Shown one piece after another: positions 55,249 to 63,657 of a stretch of 64,000 nt of DNA. Source of the DNA: JAJECS01 sp965198185 (GTDB lineage: Bacteria; Chloroflexota; UBA11872); contig CBDAOU010000001.1 of NCBI GenBank assembly GCA_965198185.1, positions 248,001-312,000 of the forward strand, in the 5' to 3' direction. The position numbers were made by a program, and so were the translations under genes. The notes beneath the pieces are model-generated. The model saw nothing but the letters and a program-made list of their open reading frames with translations, was not told the DNA's origin and searched no databases. Numbering within the stretch: position 1 is the stretch's first letter; every line of letters begins with the position of its first letter.

Positions 55249-57047
55249 GCGCCCCCGGAGGCCAGCGCCTCGGCCTGCGACACCATGTCGCCCAAGATTG
55301 CCACACCGCCCGACCAGAAGCCTGGGTCGTTCAGATCAATGCCCATTGGGCGGACCAGCTCATCGGGCGAGACGGAGCCGCCACGGCTGAGCATCTCGGC
55401 GTAGGCCGGTGCAAAGGCGGCGCCCTGCGCGTCGTACACCTGGAGCAGCGCCAGGACCAGCAGCTCGCCAAACGCGTAGGCGTAGACGTAAAACGGCGAG
55501 TGCACGAAGTGCGGGATATAGCTCCACCAGGTGCGGTAGTCGTCCGTCAGGGTCACGGCGTCGCCGTGCATCGGCGCGTTGGCCTCGATCCACAGCTCGC
55601 TCAGGCGCTGGGCCGGCAGTTCGCCTTCGGCGCGTCGGGCTGCGTGCGCCGACTCCTCGAATCGGTGCATGACGATCTGCCGAAACACCGTGGCGAAGCT
55701 GTCTTCGATCTTGCTCGCCAGCAGCGATAGGCGCGCCGCGTCGGACGGCTGGGCCTCCAGCAGACGGCGAAAGACCAACATCTCGCCAAACACAGAGGCC
55801 GTCTCGGCCGTCGTCAAGGGCGTGTGCGATTGCAGATAGCCGACCCCACGCGACAGGAACTGGTGCGCTGCATGGCCCAGCTCGTGGGCAACAGTCATGA
55901 CGTCGCGGATGCGGTCGGTGTAGTTGCAGAGCACGTAGGGGTGCGTCTGAGTCGTCGAGCCGGCGCTGAAGGCGCCGCCCCGCTTGCCCAGGCGCAGCTC
56001 CGCGTCGATCCAGCGCTCCTCGAACGCCCGTGACGCGATGCCGCCGAGTGTCTCCGAGAACGCGGCGTAGCTCTCGACCACGATCTCGCGGCAGCGGACC
56101 CATGAGTACACGGTGTCGTCGGCCTTGAGGGGCGCATAGCGGTCGTAGTCCAACAGTTCGTCGAGCCCAAGGAGACGCCGCTTGAGGCGGTAGTACCGCT
56201 GCACAATGCCGAATCCGGCCTCGCAGGCGGCCACCAGCGCCTCGACGGCGGCCGGCTCGATCTCGTTGGCCAGATTCCGGGCGGCGATCGGCGTCGGGTA
56301 GTGCCGCAGCCGGTCGTCGATGGCGTGATCTTGCAGGCGGACGTTGAAGACGTAGGTCAGCGGATGCTGCTGGGCCGCCAGCGCCACGGTGAGGCCGGCG
56401 GCGGCGCTGCGGCGGGTGGCGCGGTCGGGGCTGTACAGCTGGGCCAGGGTCTCGGCTTCGGTCAGCGTGCGCCGCTCACCGTCAATCTCGACCTCGCAGG
56501 TGATGCGGCTGGTGATCTCGTCGAACAAGCGCGACCACGAGCGCGCGCCGGTGTTGGCCTTTTCATCCATCACCTGCTCTACGCCCTCGACCAGTCGGTG
56601 CGGCTTGGTGCGGCGCTCCCGCTCGAGGAGGTAGGCAAAGTCCGCCAGCAGCGGGTCTGCCATCAACTCCGCGGCGCGTTCGTCGTCCAGATGGACCCAT
56701 TCCAGATCGAAGAAGATCAGGTGGCGGCGAATCTCGGTGCTGCGCGCCTGGGTGCTGTTGAGCAGCCGGCCGGCGGCGGGATCGTCGCTACGGGCCGCGT
56801 GCTGCAGATGCGCAAAGATCTCCGGCGCGTCCATGAGCTCGTAGATGTCTTGCAGCTCGCGAAGGGCCTCGCACAGGCCGGACGCGGGCAGCTCCGCAAG
56901 CCGGCCGCGATAGCGCGTGGCGAAGGCCTGAGCGCGGGTGTCGGCGGCGTCGTGGTCGCGCTGGATGCGTGGATCGTCGAGCCCGGCGTAGAGCGCGGAC
57001 AGGTCCCACACCACGCCGTCGGCGGAACTGGACGGCACGACGGTCAT
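55245..57047 (-). CDS. pepF: M3 family oligoendopeptidase F
   Basis: Cytoplasmic zinc oligopeptidase of about 600 residues, the normal PepF length. Zinc motif is VAHELGHAAHQF (His388, Glu389, His392) with third ligand Glu415 in TTAETASVFGE. GAFSAGSTTQTHPYVLCNY is the usual substrate-loop region. The open frame extends far upstream to 57641, but that part overlaps proS antisense-of-frame and has no family character; ATG 57047 gives the typical N-terminus (VWDLSALYAGLDDP). It overlaps the larA-like gene downstream by four bases. Confidence 0.93.
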   Translation of the reverse strand: MTVVPSSSADGVVWDLSALYAGLDDPRIQRDHDAADTRAQAFATRYRGRLAELPASGLCEALRELQDIYELMDAPEIFAHLQHAARSDDPAAGRLLNSTQARSTEIRRHLIFFDLEWVHLDDERAAELMADPLLADFAYLLERERRTKPHRLVEGVEQVMDEKANTGARSWSRLFDEITSRITCEVEIDGERRTLTEAETLAQLYSPDRATRRSAAAGLTVALAAQQHPLTYVFNVRLQDHAIDDRLRHYPTPIAARNLANEIEPAAVEALVAACEAGFGIVQRYYRLKRRLLGLDELLDYDRYAPLKADDTVYSWVRCREIVVESYAAFSETLGGIASRAFEERWIDAELRLGKRGGAFSAGSTTQTHPYVLCNYTDRIRDVMTVAHELGHAAHQFLSRGVGYLQSHTPLTTAETASVFGEMLVFRRLLEAQPSDAARLSLLASKIEDSFATVFRQIVMHRFEESAHAARRAEGELPAQRLSELWIEANAPMHGDAVTLTDDYRTWWSYIPHFVHSPFYVYAYAFGELLVLALLQVYDAQGAAFAPAYAEMLSRGGSVSPDELVRPMGIDLNDPGFWSGGVAILGDMVSQAEALASGGA

Positions 57048-57102
57048 CGCGAGACCTTCGGCGGATCCGGCGGATTGACCGCAGTTGCTGTGAGCACGGG
57101 GG

Positions 57103-58824
57103 CTACCCAGGCGGCGCGTCGGGGCTGAGCGCGGCGAGCAGCGCGTCGTGCTCCGCGCGGACTCGCGCCACGGCGTCCGCGGCCGCCACCTGCTTGCGGT
57201 CATCCTGGTGCCGCAGCTTGATCTCGACCGCGTCCGCCCGCACGGTGCGGCGGCTGACGGTGCAACGAATCGGTATGCCCAGAAGATCGGCATCGTTGAA
57301 CTTAACGCCGGCGCTTTCGTCGCGTTCGTCGACCAATACCGTGAGTCCGGCCTCTTCGAGATCGTGGGCCAGGCGTTGCGCGGCCTCCTGCACCTCGGCC
57401 TGTCCCAGCTGCACCACGTGCACGTCATAGGGCGCCACGCTGGCGGGCCAGATGATGCCGTGTTCGTCGTGGTGGAGCTCCACAATAGCCGCCGCCAGCC
57501 GCGTGATCCCGATGCCGTAGGAGCCCATGACGATGGGCTGGGGAGACCCGCCTTCGGATAGAAACGTGGCATTGAGCTTGTCGCTGTAGTAGGCGCCAAA
57601 CTTGAACGTGTTGCCAATTTCGATACCCGTCCGCAGCTCAAGCGCCGTGCCGCACTTCGGGCAAGGATCCCCGGCGGCGACGTCGGCGATATCAGCGACG
57701 AGATCAGCGGCGAAGTCGCGCGGGTAGTTCACGTTCAACAGGTGAACGCCGGGCATGTTGGCCCCGGCAACCAGATTGGCCGCGCACTGCACCGAGCGAT
57801 CCACGACCACCACGACCTGCTCCAACCCCACCGGCGAGGCATAGCCCGGCACAAGGCCGGCCGCGGCCAATTCTTGATCGGCTGCGAGACGAATGTCAGG
57901 GGCGCCCAGCGCCCGGCGCAGCTTGGCCTCGTTGACGTCCAGATCGCCGCGAATGGCCACAAACGCAATCTGGTCGCCGGTCCAATAGAACACGGCCTTG
58001 AGCGTGCGGCGGGTCGGGATGCCGAGATAGCCGGCCACGGCGGCGATCGTCTCCTGCCCGGGGGTTTCGACCTTCTCCAGGGGGAGCGGCTCGGCGTCGT
58101 CAGGCTGGGGCGGCTGGGTGGTCGCCACCTCCTGGTTGGCCCCGTAGTCTCCGGTCGGGCAGACCACAATCGTGTCCTCGCCGGCAGACGTCAGGGCGTG
58201 GAACTCGTCGGCGTCCGAGCCTCCCATGGCGCCCGCGTCCGACTCGACGACCAGCGGCTCGATCCCGCAGCGGCGGAATGCGCGCACATAGGCCGCGACG
58301 AACTGCTGATAGGTCGCGTCCAGACTCTCTAACGACGGGTCGAACGTATAGGCGTCCTTCATGGTGAATTCGCGGGTGCGCAACAGGCCGCCCCGCGGTC
58401 GAGGCTCGTCGCGGAACTTCGTTTGAAAGTGATAGACGCTGGCGGGGAGCTGTCGGTAGGAACCTACGAGGCGGGCGGCAAGATCGAGCGCAATCTCCTC
58501 GTGCGTGAGCGCCAGCACCATGTTGCGATCGCTGCGGTCCTTGAAGCGCACCAGCTCGGGCCCAAGCGAGGCAAAGCGTCCGGTGCGTTCCCAGAGGGTG
58601 GACGGATGCACCACGGGCATGAGGAGCTCCTGGCAGCCGATGGCGTCCATTTCTTCGCGCACGACCTGCTCGATCCGTCGCAGGGTGCGCCAGCCCAACG
58701 GCAGATAGCTGAAGATGCCGGCGCCGAGGGGACGTATGAAGGCGCCGCGCACCATGAGCCGGTGGGACGCGATGGTGGCGTCGGAGGGGTCTTCACGCAG
58801 GGTGCGACCGAACAGCGAGGACAT
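57103..58824 (-). CDS. proS: Prolyl-tRNA synthetase, bacterial type with editing insert
   Basis: Class II synthetase that charges tRNA-Pro, about 573 residues from ATG 58824 (SSLFGRTLREDP). Motif 2 is KFRDEPRPRGGLLRTREFTMKDAY; the INS editing domain lies between about 220 and 390 (GYLGIPTRRTLKAVFYW, FVAIRGDLDVNEAKLRR); motif 3 is VMGSYGIGITRLAAAIVE; the anticodon domain begins at about 470. Complete and free of shifts. It lies about 55 bases after cysE on the same strand and may share the T-box-controlled transcript. Confidence 0.97.
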   Translation of the reverse strand: MSSLFGRTLREDPSDATIASHRLMVRGAFIRPLGAGIFSYLPLGWRTLRRIEQVVREEMDAIGCQELLMPVVHPSTLWERTGRFASLGPELVRFKDRSDRNMVLALTHEEIALDLAARLVGSYRQLPASVYHFQTKFRDEPRPRGGLLRTREFTMKDAYTFDPSLESLDATYQQFVAAYVRAFRRCGIEPLVVESDAGAMGGSDADEFHALTSAGEDTIVVCPTGDYGANQEVATTQPPQPDDAEPLPLEKVETPGQETIAAVAGYLGIPTRRTLKAVFYWTGDQIAFVAIRGDLDVNEAKLRRALGAPDIRLAADQELAAAGLVPGYASPVGLEQVVVVVDRSVQCAANLVAGANMPGVHLLNVNYPRDFAADLVADIADVAAGDPCPKCGTALELRTGIEIGNTFKFGAYYSDKLNATFLSEGGSPQPIVMGSYGIGITRLAAAIVELHHDEHGIIWPASVAPYDVHVVQLGQAEVQEAAQRLAHDLEEAGLTVLVDERDESAGVKFNDADLLGIPIRCTVSRRTVRADAVEIKLRHQDDRKQVAAADAVARVRAEHDALLAALSPDAPPG

Positions 58825-58881
58825 TCGTTGCACAGGCGGCCTCACGACGATCAATGGCGGTCGCTCAGTGTATCGGCCAGC

Positions 58882-59538
58882 TCAGATCACGTAGTCGGGC
58901 GGGTCGCGCCGCTCACCGAGCTGCCGGATCGGCTGCCGCCGCACCGGCTCGCCTTGACGCTCCACATAGCTGGCGCGGGGTCCGACCACCGTCGAGCCGG
59001 GGGGCACGTCTTCGGTGACGATGGCGAGCGCGCCAATGCGGCTGCCGGCGCCAACCGTAACCGGCCCCAGAATGCTGGCTCCAACGCCGATGGTCACGCC
59101 GTCCTCGACGATCGGGTGGCGCCGCTTGCCGCCGATGCCGTCATCACGCCACCACCCCGTGGCGCCCAACGTCACCTGGTGGTAGAGCATGACGTCATCC
59201 CCCACGCGCGCGGTTTCACCGATCACGACGCCGGAGCCGTGGTCGATGAAGAATCGACGGCCGATCACGGCGCCCGGATGGATCTCAATGCCGCCGGTGG
59301 CGAGGCGCGCGAACTGGCTGATGGCCCGGGGCAGCACGGGCAGGCCGCGTACATACAGCCAATGGGCGATGCGATGGAAGAACAGCGCGTGCACGCTGGG
59401 ATAGAGCAATACCTCCAACACATTTCTCGCGGCTGGGTCTTTGTCGAGCACCACCCGCATCCACTCCGGCCCGCGACGCTTCTTGACCGGGGTTTCCCGC
59501 TTCTCGGCAGGGCCGCCATTTTCCGGGCTGATTCGCAA
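58882..59538 (-). CDS. cysE: Serine O-acetyltransferase
   Basis: First enzyme of cysteine synthesis, acetyl-CoA plus L-serine to O-acetylserine. About 218 residues. The N-terminal helical part is followed by left-handed hexapeptide repeats with IEIHPGAVIGRRFFIDHGSG (active-site His), GETARVGDDVMLYHQVTLG and GKRRHPIVEDGVTIGVGASI, all family hallmarks. I chose TTG 59538 because GGAGGGAG stands directly upstream at good spacing and it follows the T-box hairpin. The tail after PPGSTVVGPRA is Arg/Pro-rich. Regulated by the T-box upstream. Confidence 0.95.
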   Translation of the reverse strand: MRISPENGGPAEKRETPVKKRRGPEWMRVVLDKDPAARNVLEVLLYPSVHALFFHRIAHWLYVRGLPVLPRAISQFARLATGGIEIHPGAVIGRRFFIDHGSGVVIGETARVGDDVMLYHQVTLGATGWWRDDGIGGKRRHPIVEDGVTIGVGASILGPVTVGAGSRIGALAIVTEDVPPGSTVVGPRASYVERQGEPVRRQPIRQLGERRDPPDYVI

Positions 59539-59556
59539 ACTCCCTCCAACGCGCGA

Positions 59557-59802
59557 GGAGCGCCCATCCCGAAGGACGGGCGCTCCCGTGATTCCACCTT
59601 CCTGCGCTGCGGCCTCGCGGCACGCAACCTCAGCGGGTGCCGAGGCACCCTAGCCCGCTAACGGGGGCCAGCCGGCTCGGCCTACGCACGGCATTGCTTC
59701 GGCCGAGCGGCTCCCGAGGGCAATTCGCCGTCCAACGCGCACCGGCCTCGCACCGTCGCCGGCTCGCTGTCCGCATGAGGGACGGCTACTGGTCTCGCTC
59801 AA
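59557..59802 (-). promoter_or_regulatory. T-box leader of cysE(-proS), Cys specifier
   Basis: On the minus strand, stem I shows AGTA (59790-59787), a distal AGCGAGCCGG...GACGGTGCGAGGCCGG region equivalent to the conserved AG-bulge/terminal-loop pair, then GGCGAATTGCCC in which UGC (59722-59720) follows GAA at the specifier position, a cysteine codon. The T-box sequence AAGGTGGAATCACGG is at 59600-59586, followed by a 13-bp GC hairpin with UUCG loop (59586-59557). No U-tract follows the hairpin, so control may be by premature termination without U-run or by access to the GGAGGGAG ribosome site. Uncharged tRNA-Cys is the expected ligand. Confidence 0.88.
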
Positions 59803-59826
59803 CGCCGCACACTTGTTTGTTCCCCG

Positions 59827-59855
59827 TACTTACGCCCCGAAAGCGCGGCTGTCAA
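59827..59855 (-). promoter_or_regulatory. Candidate promoter of the T-box transcript
   Basis: Minus strand TTGACA (59855-59850), 17-base spacer, TAAGTA (59832-59827). The -35 is perfect, the -10 weak. Position just upstream of stem I of the T-box fits a transcription start near 59820. Confidence 0.5.
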
Positions 59856-59931
59856 CCTTTAGGCGGCACCAATTGCCCCACTGGGGGCGGCGTAGAATGC
59901 CGGGCATGCGAAGACTGGCGGCGACGCAGCC

Positions 59932-60675
59932 ATGACGGCCAACGGTCGAGGCGGGCGGGCCCGAGCCCCTCACTCGGATACCGACGGCGCGGACCCAGGG
60001 CACGAGCAGGGATCAATGGAGCGCTTTGCCGACGGTGGTCCGGGAACCAGTGAGACGCCGTGGGCGGGCCCTTCGTCCGGAGATCCTGAGCGTCCGCTGA
60101 CGCTGCGCGAGACCTGGGACGACTTCGCGCGGTGGCTGAGCCGCACACGCTGGCGACGGCCAATTGCCGCTGGCGCCCTCGTCATCACCGGCGCCCTCGC
60201 GTGGGCGGTTATCTCGGTGATCGTGCCGTGGCCGGAAGGAATCCTCGGCACCGTGCAGCGAGTTTTGGCCATGGACGTTGGCTGGTCGCCGTTGCCCATT
60301 CCGGATGATCCGCGGCTCGCAGCCGATCTGAGCCTGGTGACGGCGGCCTGGGTCGGAGCGCCGCTGGTCCTGAGCGCGTTCTGGTTCGCCGCGGCGTATC
60401 ACCTCGACCGCGAAAGCCGCCGGGCGTTCGGCGTGAGCCGCATCCCCGGCGTGCGCCACTCGACCGGCTACACGGCGATGGCCGTGCTGCTTGTGTTTCC
60501 GTTGATTGTGCTCGGCCTGGCCAGTGGCGCGTGGGGCGTGTTCATGCTCGGAACCTGGGCGATCACGTTCAGCGCCTGGGGACCCGCTGGGACACTGCTG
60601 GTGCTGCTGGCAGTCTTCGGACTCGTCGTGCGGCTGGCCAACGCGACGCTCGACCGTCGGGCGGGAGTGTCGTAG
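59932..60675 (+). CDS. Hypothetical membrane protein
   Basis: About 247 residues from ATG 59932. The first 75 residues are hydrophilic and low in complexity; four hydrophobic segments follow (about 78-98, 134-156, 176-198, 203-232). A pair of Trp and Arg-rich turns (RTRWRRP) flanks the first helix. I recognise no family. A fair -10 element (TAGAAT at 59893-59898) lies 34 bases upstream without a good -35. It is divergent from the cysE leader. Confidence 0.7.
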   Translation: MTANGRGGRARAPHSDTDGADPGHEQGSMERFADGGPGTSETPWAGPSSGDPERPLTLRETWDDFARWLSRTRWRRPIAAGALVITGALAWAVISVIVPWPEGILGTVQRVLAMDVGWSPLPIPDDPRLAADLSLVTAAWVGAPLVLSAFWFAAAYHLDRESRRAFGVSRIPGVRHSTGYTAMAVLLVFPLIVLGLASGAWGVFMLGTWAITFSAWGPAGTLLVLLAVFGLVVRLANATLDRRAGVS

Positions 60676-60804
60676 CCCGACGCCGACCGCGCGAAACGGT
60701 GAGTCGGATCGGCCCACGCGCGCTCGCCCCGCACCCACGAAGCAGACCTGCGCCGACGTGCAACTAGGCTCGTTCAGCGACCGGCGGTTTTGCCGGGTGG
60801 CGCG

Positions 60805-61011
60805 CTATTCCTCGATGGTTGGCCCGAGGACTAGGCGATCGCTCTCGGGATCATCGACGAGCAAGAACTCAACCGTCGTCTCTCTGGTAACCATGAGCCG
60901 TAGCCGGTCACCAACTCGCTCACACCCCACCGCCTCTTCGGGTGTGACATCGACGCGACGACATGCGTCGGCGTATAGATCGCTCAGCGATACCCGCCGT
61001 CGTGTGGCCAA
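60805..61011 (-). CDS. Small hypothetical protein
   Basis: A 68-residue protein. TTG 61011 is chosen because GGGAGGAGA lies at correct spacing before it; the upstream frame to 61080 is Arg/Cys-rich and unlikely. The sequence is mixed alpha/beta (SLSDLYADACRRVDVTPEEA, then LRLMVTRETTVEFLLV) with no membrane segment. Size and charge would suit a toxin-antitoxin or regulator component, but nothing supports a specific function, and no partner gene is adjacent. Confidence 0.6.
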   Translation of the reverse strand: MATRRRVSLSDLYADACRRVDVTPEEAVGCERVGDRLRLMVTRETTVEFLLVDDPESDRLVLGPTIEE

Positions 61012-61296
61012 ATGAACTCTCCTCCCTCTGCAAAGTGCAAGGCTTGCACATCGCCCGCGCACCTTAGTCTGCCCAACCATACGCCGACCAGTCAGTCGCT
61101 GGGCAAGGATGGGGGGCGGGACAATGCGCGGCGGTCGGGGAAGCTGCTACAGTGTCGCGCGGCCTCGGGCGCGTGTAAATGTCGGCAGCGTCTAGTTGAC
61201 TTGACATTGTGCGCGTGCGCCCACCGGGCGTGCGGGGTCGTTGAGACGCGGGGAGGCGTTGGGGTAGCTTTCGCTCGCCCATGATTGGGGGCCTCC

Positions 61297-62562
61297 TTGA
61301 ACAGCTTGCGTAGGTATCGGCTGTTCCTCACGCTGCTTGTTGGACCGGCGCTTGTCATCGCCATCATTGTGGTCCTGATCATCACCTTGTTTGGGGGCGA
61401 TGGCGAGACGGGGACCCCCGATGACCCCGCCGCGCCAACCGCCACCGCTTCGCCAGGACCAGGCGGCACGCCGCCGCCCGTAGGGACCCCCACGCCGACG
61501 ATTCAGGTGCTGGCAACCCAGACACCGGTCATCGTGGACACGCCGACCCCGACGGCACCGGCCGAACCCGCCGCAACGCCGACGCCAGCCGCGACGCCGA
61601 CCCCCACCGGACCCATCGAGCACACGGTCCAGCCAGATGAAACGCTGTCAGGTATCGCGGATACCTATGGTGTGCCCGTGGATGACATCGTCAGGTTCAA
61701 CAACCTGTCGGACGCCGAAACGATCTTCGTGGGACAGATCATCTTGATCCCGACGGATCCGAGCCAGCTCGAAGCAGTGCTTGAGTCGCGCCCCGTGACG
61801 ACGACGGGGGTGGTGATTCCCAGCGATGGGCTCAACGTGCGCAACGAGCCCAACACCACCACCAGTACGGTGCAGTACGTCGCGCGCGCCGGGTCGCAAC
61901 TCAACCTGTCGGGCGTCTTCCAGGATATCGACGGCATTCGGTGGCACGAGGTCGAGGACGGCAACTGGGTGCAGAGCCAGTATCTGGAGCTGGGCGCCGC
62001 GGCTGCCCCGGCCCCGGACACCGCGCCAGCTACGGGTGCGGCGCCGGCCACGGGCGCGGCGCAGACGGCGGTGGTGATTCCGAGCGATGGACTGAACGTG
62101 CGCGACGAGCCCAACACCGCCACCAGCACGGTGCAGTACGTCGCGGGCGGCGGAACCCAGATCAACCTCACGGGCGTGGTTCAGGAGATCAGCGGCATCC
62201 GTTGGCATGAGGTCGACGACGGCAACTGGGTGCAGGGCCAGTACCTTGAGCTGGGCGGAACGGCTGCTCCCGCCCCGGCCGCCACAGCGGCACCGGCGCA
62301 GACTGCCGCTCCGGCGGCAACTGCCGCAGCAACCGCGGCTGCCACCGAAGCGCCGAGCGACGACGAGCTCACGGCAGTGGTGGTGCCGGAAGGCGGGCTC
62401 AACGTGCGCACGGAACCGCGTGCCGACGGCGAAGTGGCGTATGTCGCGCCCGCAGGATCGCGGCTGCAGATGACCGGCGAGAACACCGTGGTCGACGGCG
62501 TGACCTGGTGGGAGCTTGAGGACGGGAACTGGGTCCAAGGCCAGTTCCTACGGTTCGGCTAG
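61297..62562 (+). CDS. LysM and triple SH3b cell-envelope protein
   Basis: Exported, probably membrane-anchored protein of about 421 residues. The N-terminal anchor is RLFLTLLVGPALVIAIIVVL; a Pro/Thr linker follows to about residue 105. LysM is at about 108-152 (HTVQPDETLSGIADTYGV, VGQIILIP). Then come three SH3b domains at about 170-230, 255-315 and 365-420 (each with LNVR-EP and WHEVEDGNWVQ or WWELEDGNWVQ), separated by Ala/Pro linkers. These modules bind peptidoglycan or glycan. The first two SH3b units are nearly the same, a recent duplication. TTG 61297 has GGGGG upstream; TTG 61285 is possible. Confidence 0.85.
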   Translation: MNSLRRYRLFLTLLVGPALVIAIIVVLIITLFGGDGETGTPDDPAAPTATASPGPGGTPPPVGTPTPTIQVLATQTPVIVDTPTPTAPAEPAATPTPAATPTPTGPIEHTVQPDETLSGIADTYGVPVDDIVRFNNLSDAETIFVGQIILIPTDPSQLEAVLESRPVTTTGVVIPSDGLNVRNEPNTTTSTVQYVARAGSQLNLSGVFQDIDGIRWHEVEDGNWVQSQYLELGAAAAPAPDTAPATGAAPATGAAQTAVVIPSDGLNVRDEPNTATSTVQYVAGGGTQINLTGVVQEISGIRWHEVDDGNWVQGQYLELGGTAAPAPAATAAPAQTAAPAATAAATAAATEAPSDDELTAVVVPEGGLNVRTEPRADGEVAYVAPAGSRLQMTGENTVVDGVTWWELEDGNWVQGQFLRFG

Positions 62563-62640
62563 CCTCCCACGCGCAGGACGGCACGGCGGGCGTCGCGCCG
62601 GCGTTATCCGTCGCCTGGGGTCAGGCTCGGGCGCGGTGAC

Positions 62641-63657
62641 TCACCGAGCGCGCAGCCATCGATCCATGAAATCCAGCGGCGCCTGGGGCAGGAATTCGTG
62701 GCCCCCGTCGAATTCGTCGCGGGCCAGGCGATCCGCCGCACCTGCCGCCGCGTAGATGGCCGCAAGATGCGCGTGGGCCTGCCGCGACGCCTCGATGTTG
62801 AATCCCCGATCGGACCGTCCCGCCTGGATGAGCAGCGGCCGCGGGGCGATGCACCCGTGAATGTCCGGCACATCGGCCAGGTCGTACACACCCGGTAGGA
62901 ATTGGGAGCCGCAGAAGTTCCCGGCGTCAAGGGCATAGGCGCGGAAGGTGGTGAGATAGCCGCTCACCACAACGGCCGCCGGGCGCTCGTCGAGCGCCGC
63001 GAGATACATCGCGCGGGTGCCTCCAAACGAGAGTCCGGCGACGCCGATGCGGCTCGCGTCCACCTCGGGCCGGTCCTGGAGGAGATCGAGGGCGCGCTGG
63101 TCGTCCCAGAGGGCGAGGGTCATGAGGTTACGCCCGAAGAGGGCCAGCTTGAGAAAGTTGATGTTGCAGCCGTCGCGACCGCCGTAGCGCCGGAATCGCT
63201 CGCCGCGCTCGCCAAAGCCCGGAGCGTCGGGAGCCAGCACCACGTAGCCGCGCTGGGCGAAGCACTTTGCAAAGGCGTGGTAAATCCCGGCGGTGACGAG
63301 ATCGTCCTTGCCTCCGCCGTGGCCGTGCAAGGCCAGGATGGCCGGCGCCGGATGGCGGGCGTCGACGCCGTCGGGTACGAGCAGATAGGCGGGCACGTCA
63401 ACATCGGGCGCGGAGCGATACACGAGCTTGGTCTGCACGTAGCCGGGGCAGACGGTGCGCTCGACCTCGACGGGCTCAGGGTCGACCGGGGCGGGCAACG
63501 GTCCGAGGAGGCCCTTGATCGCCTCTCGCAGGTTGTCGCGCCACGCATTGAAGTCAAGGCCCGGCCGGAAGGCGTGGCTTGGTTGGTGCGCGGCGTCCAG
63601 CCGCATGAGTTGATCGTCGAACGCGAACTGCCATTCCCGCGGCGCTGTGGCACTCAT
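62641..63657 (-). CDS. Acetyl-xylan-esterase/dienelactone-hydrolase-like alpha/beta hydrolase
   Basis: About 338 residues from ATG 63657. Catalytic serine in the nucleophile elbow GLSFGG, Asp in AGRSDRGFN, and His in DGGHEFL make a complete Ser-Asp-His triad. PAILALHGHGGGKDD is the oxyanion region and PDAPGFGERGERF the long loop seen in Abhydrolase_7-type esterases of carbohydrate loci. Its start overlaps the upstream epimerase stop as ATGA, so they are coupled. It may deacylate a sugar compound; the substrate is unknown. Confidence 0.85.
   Translation of the reverse strand: MSATAPREWQFAFDDQLMRLDAAHQPSHAFRPGLDFNAWRDNLREAIKGLLGPLPAPVDPEPVEVERTVCPGYVQTKLVYRSAPDVDVPAYLLVPDGVDARHPAPAILALHGHGGGKDDLVTAGIYHAFAKCFAQRGYVVLAPDAPGFGERGERFRRYGGRDGCNINFLKLALFGRNLMTLALWDDQRALDLLQDRPEVDASRIGVAGLSFGGTRAMYLAALDERPAAVVVSGYLTTFRAYALDAGNFCGSQFLPGVYDLADVPDIHGCIAPRPLLIQAGRSDRGFNIEASRQAHAHLAAIYAAAGAADRLARDEFDGGHEFLPQAPLDFMDRWLRAR

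Noticed and set aside
57048..57641. Upstream extension of the pepF frame
   Set aside because: Overlaps proS in another frame and has no PepF similarity; ATG 57047 gives the usual length.
61196..61206. Overlapping TTGACT/TTGACA upstream of the LysM gene as a promoter
   Set aside because: No acceptable -10 hexamer at 16-18 bases from either box.
61800..62540. Repeats considered as a CRISPR-like array
   Set aside because: The repeats are in-frame SH3b coding units about 270 bases apart, not short regular repeats with spacers.
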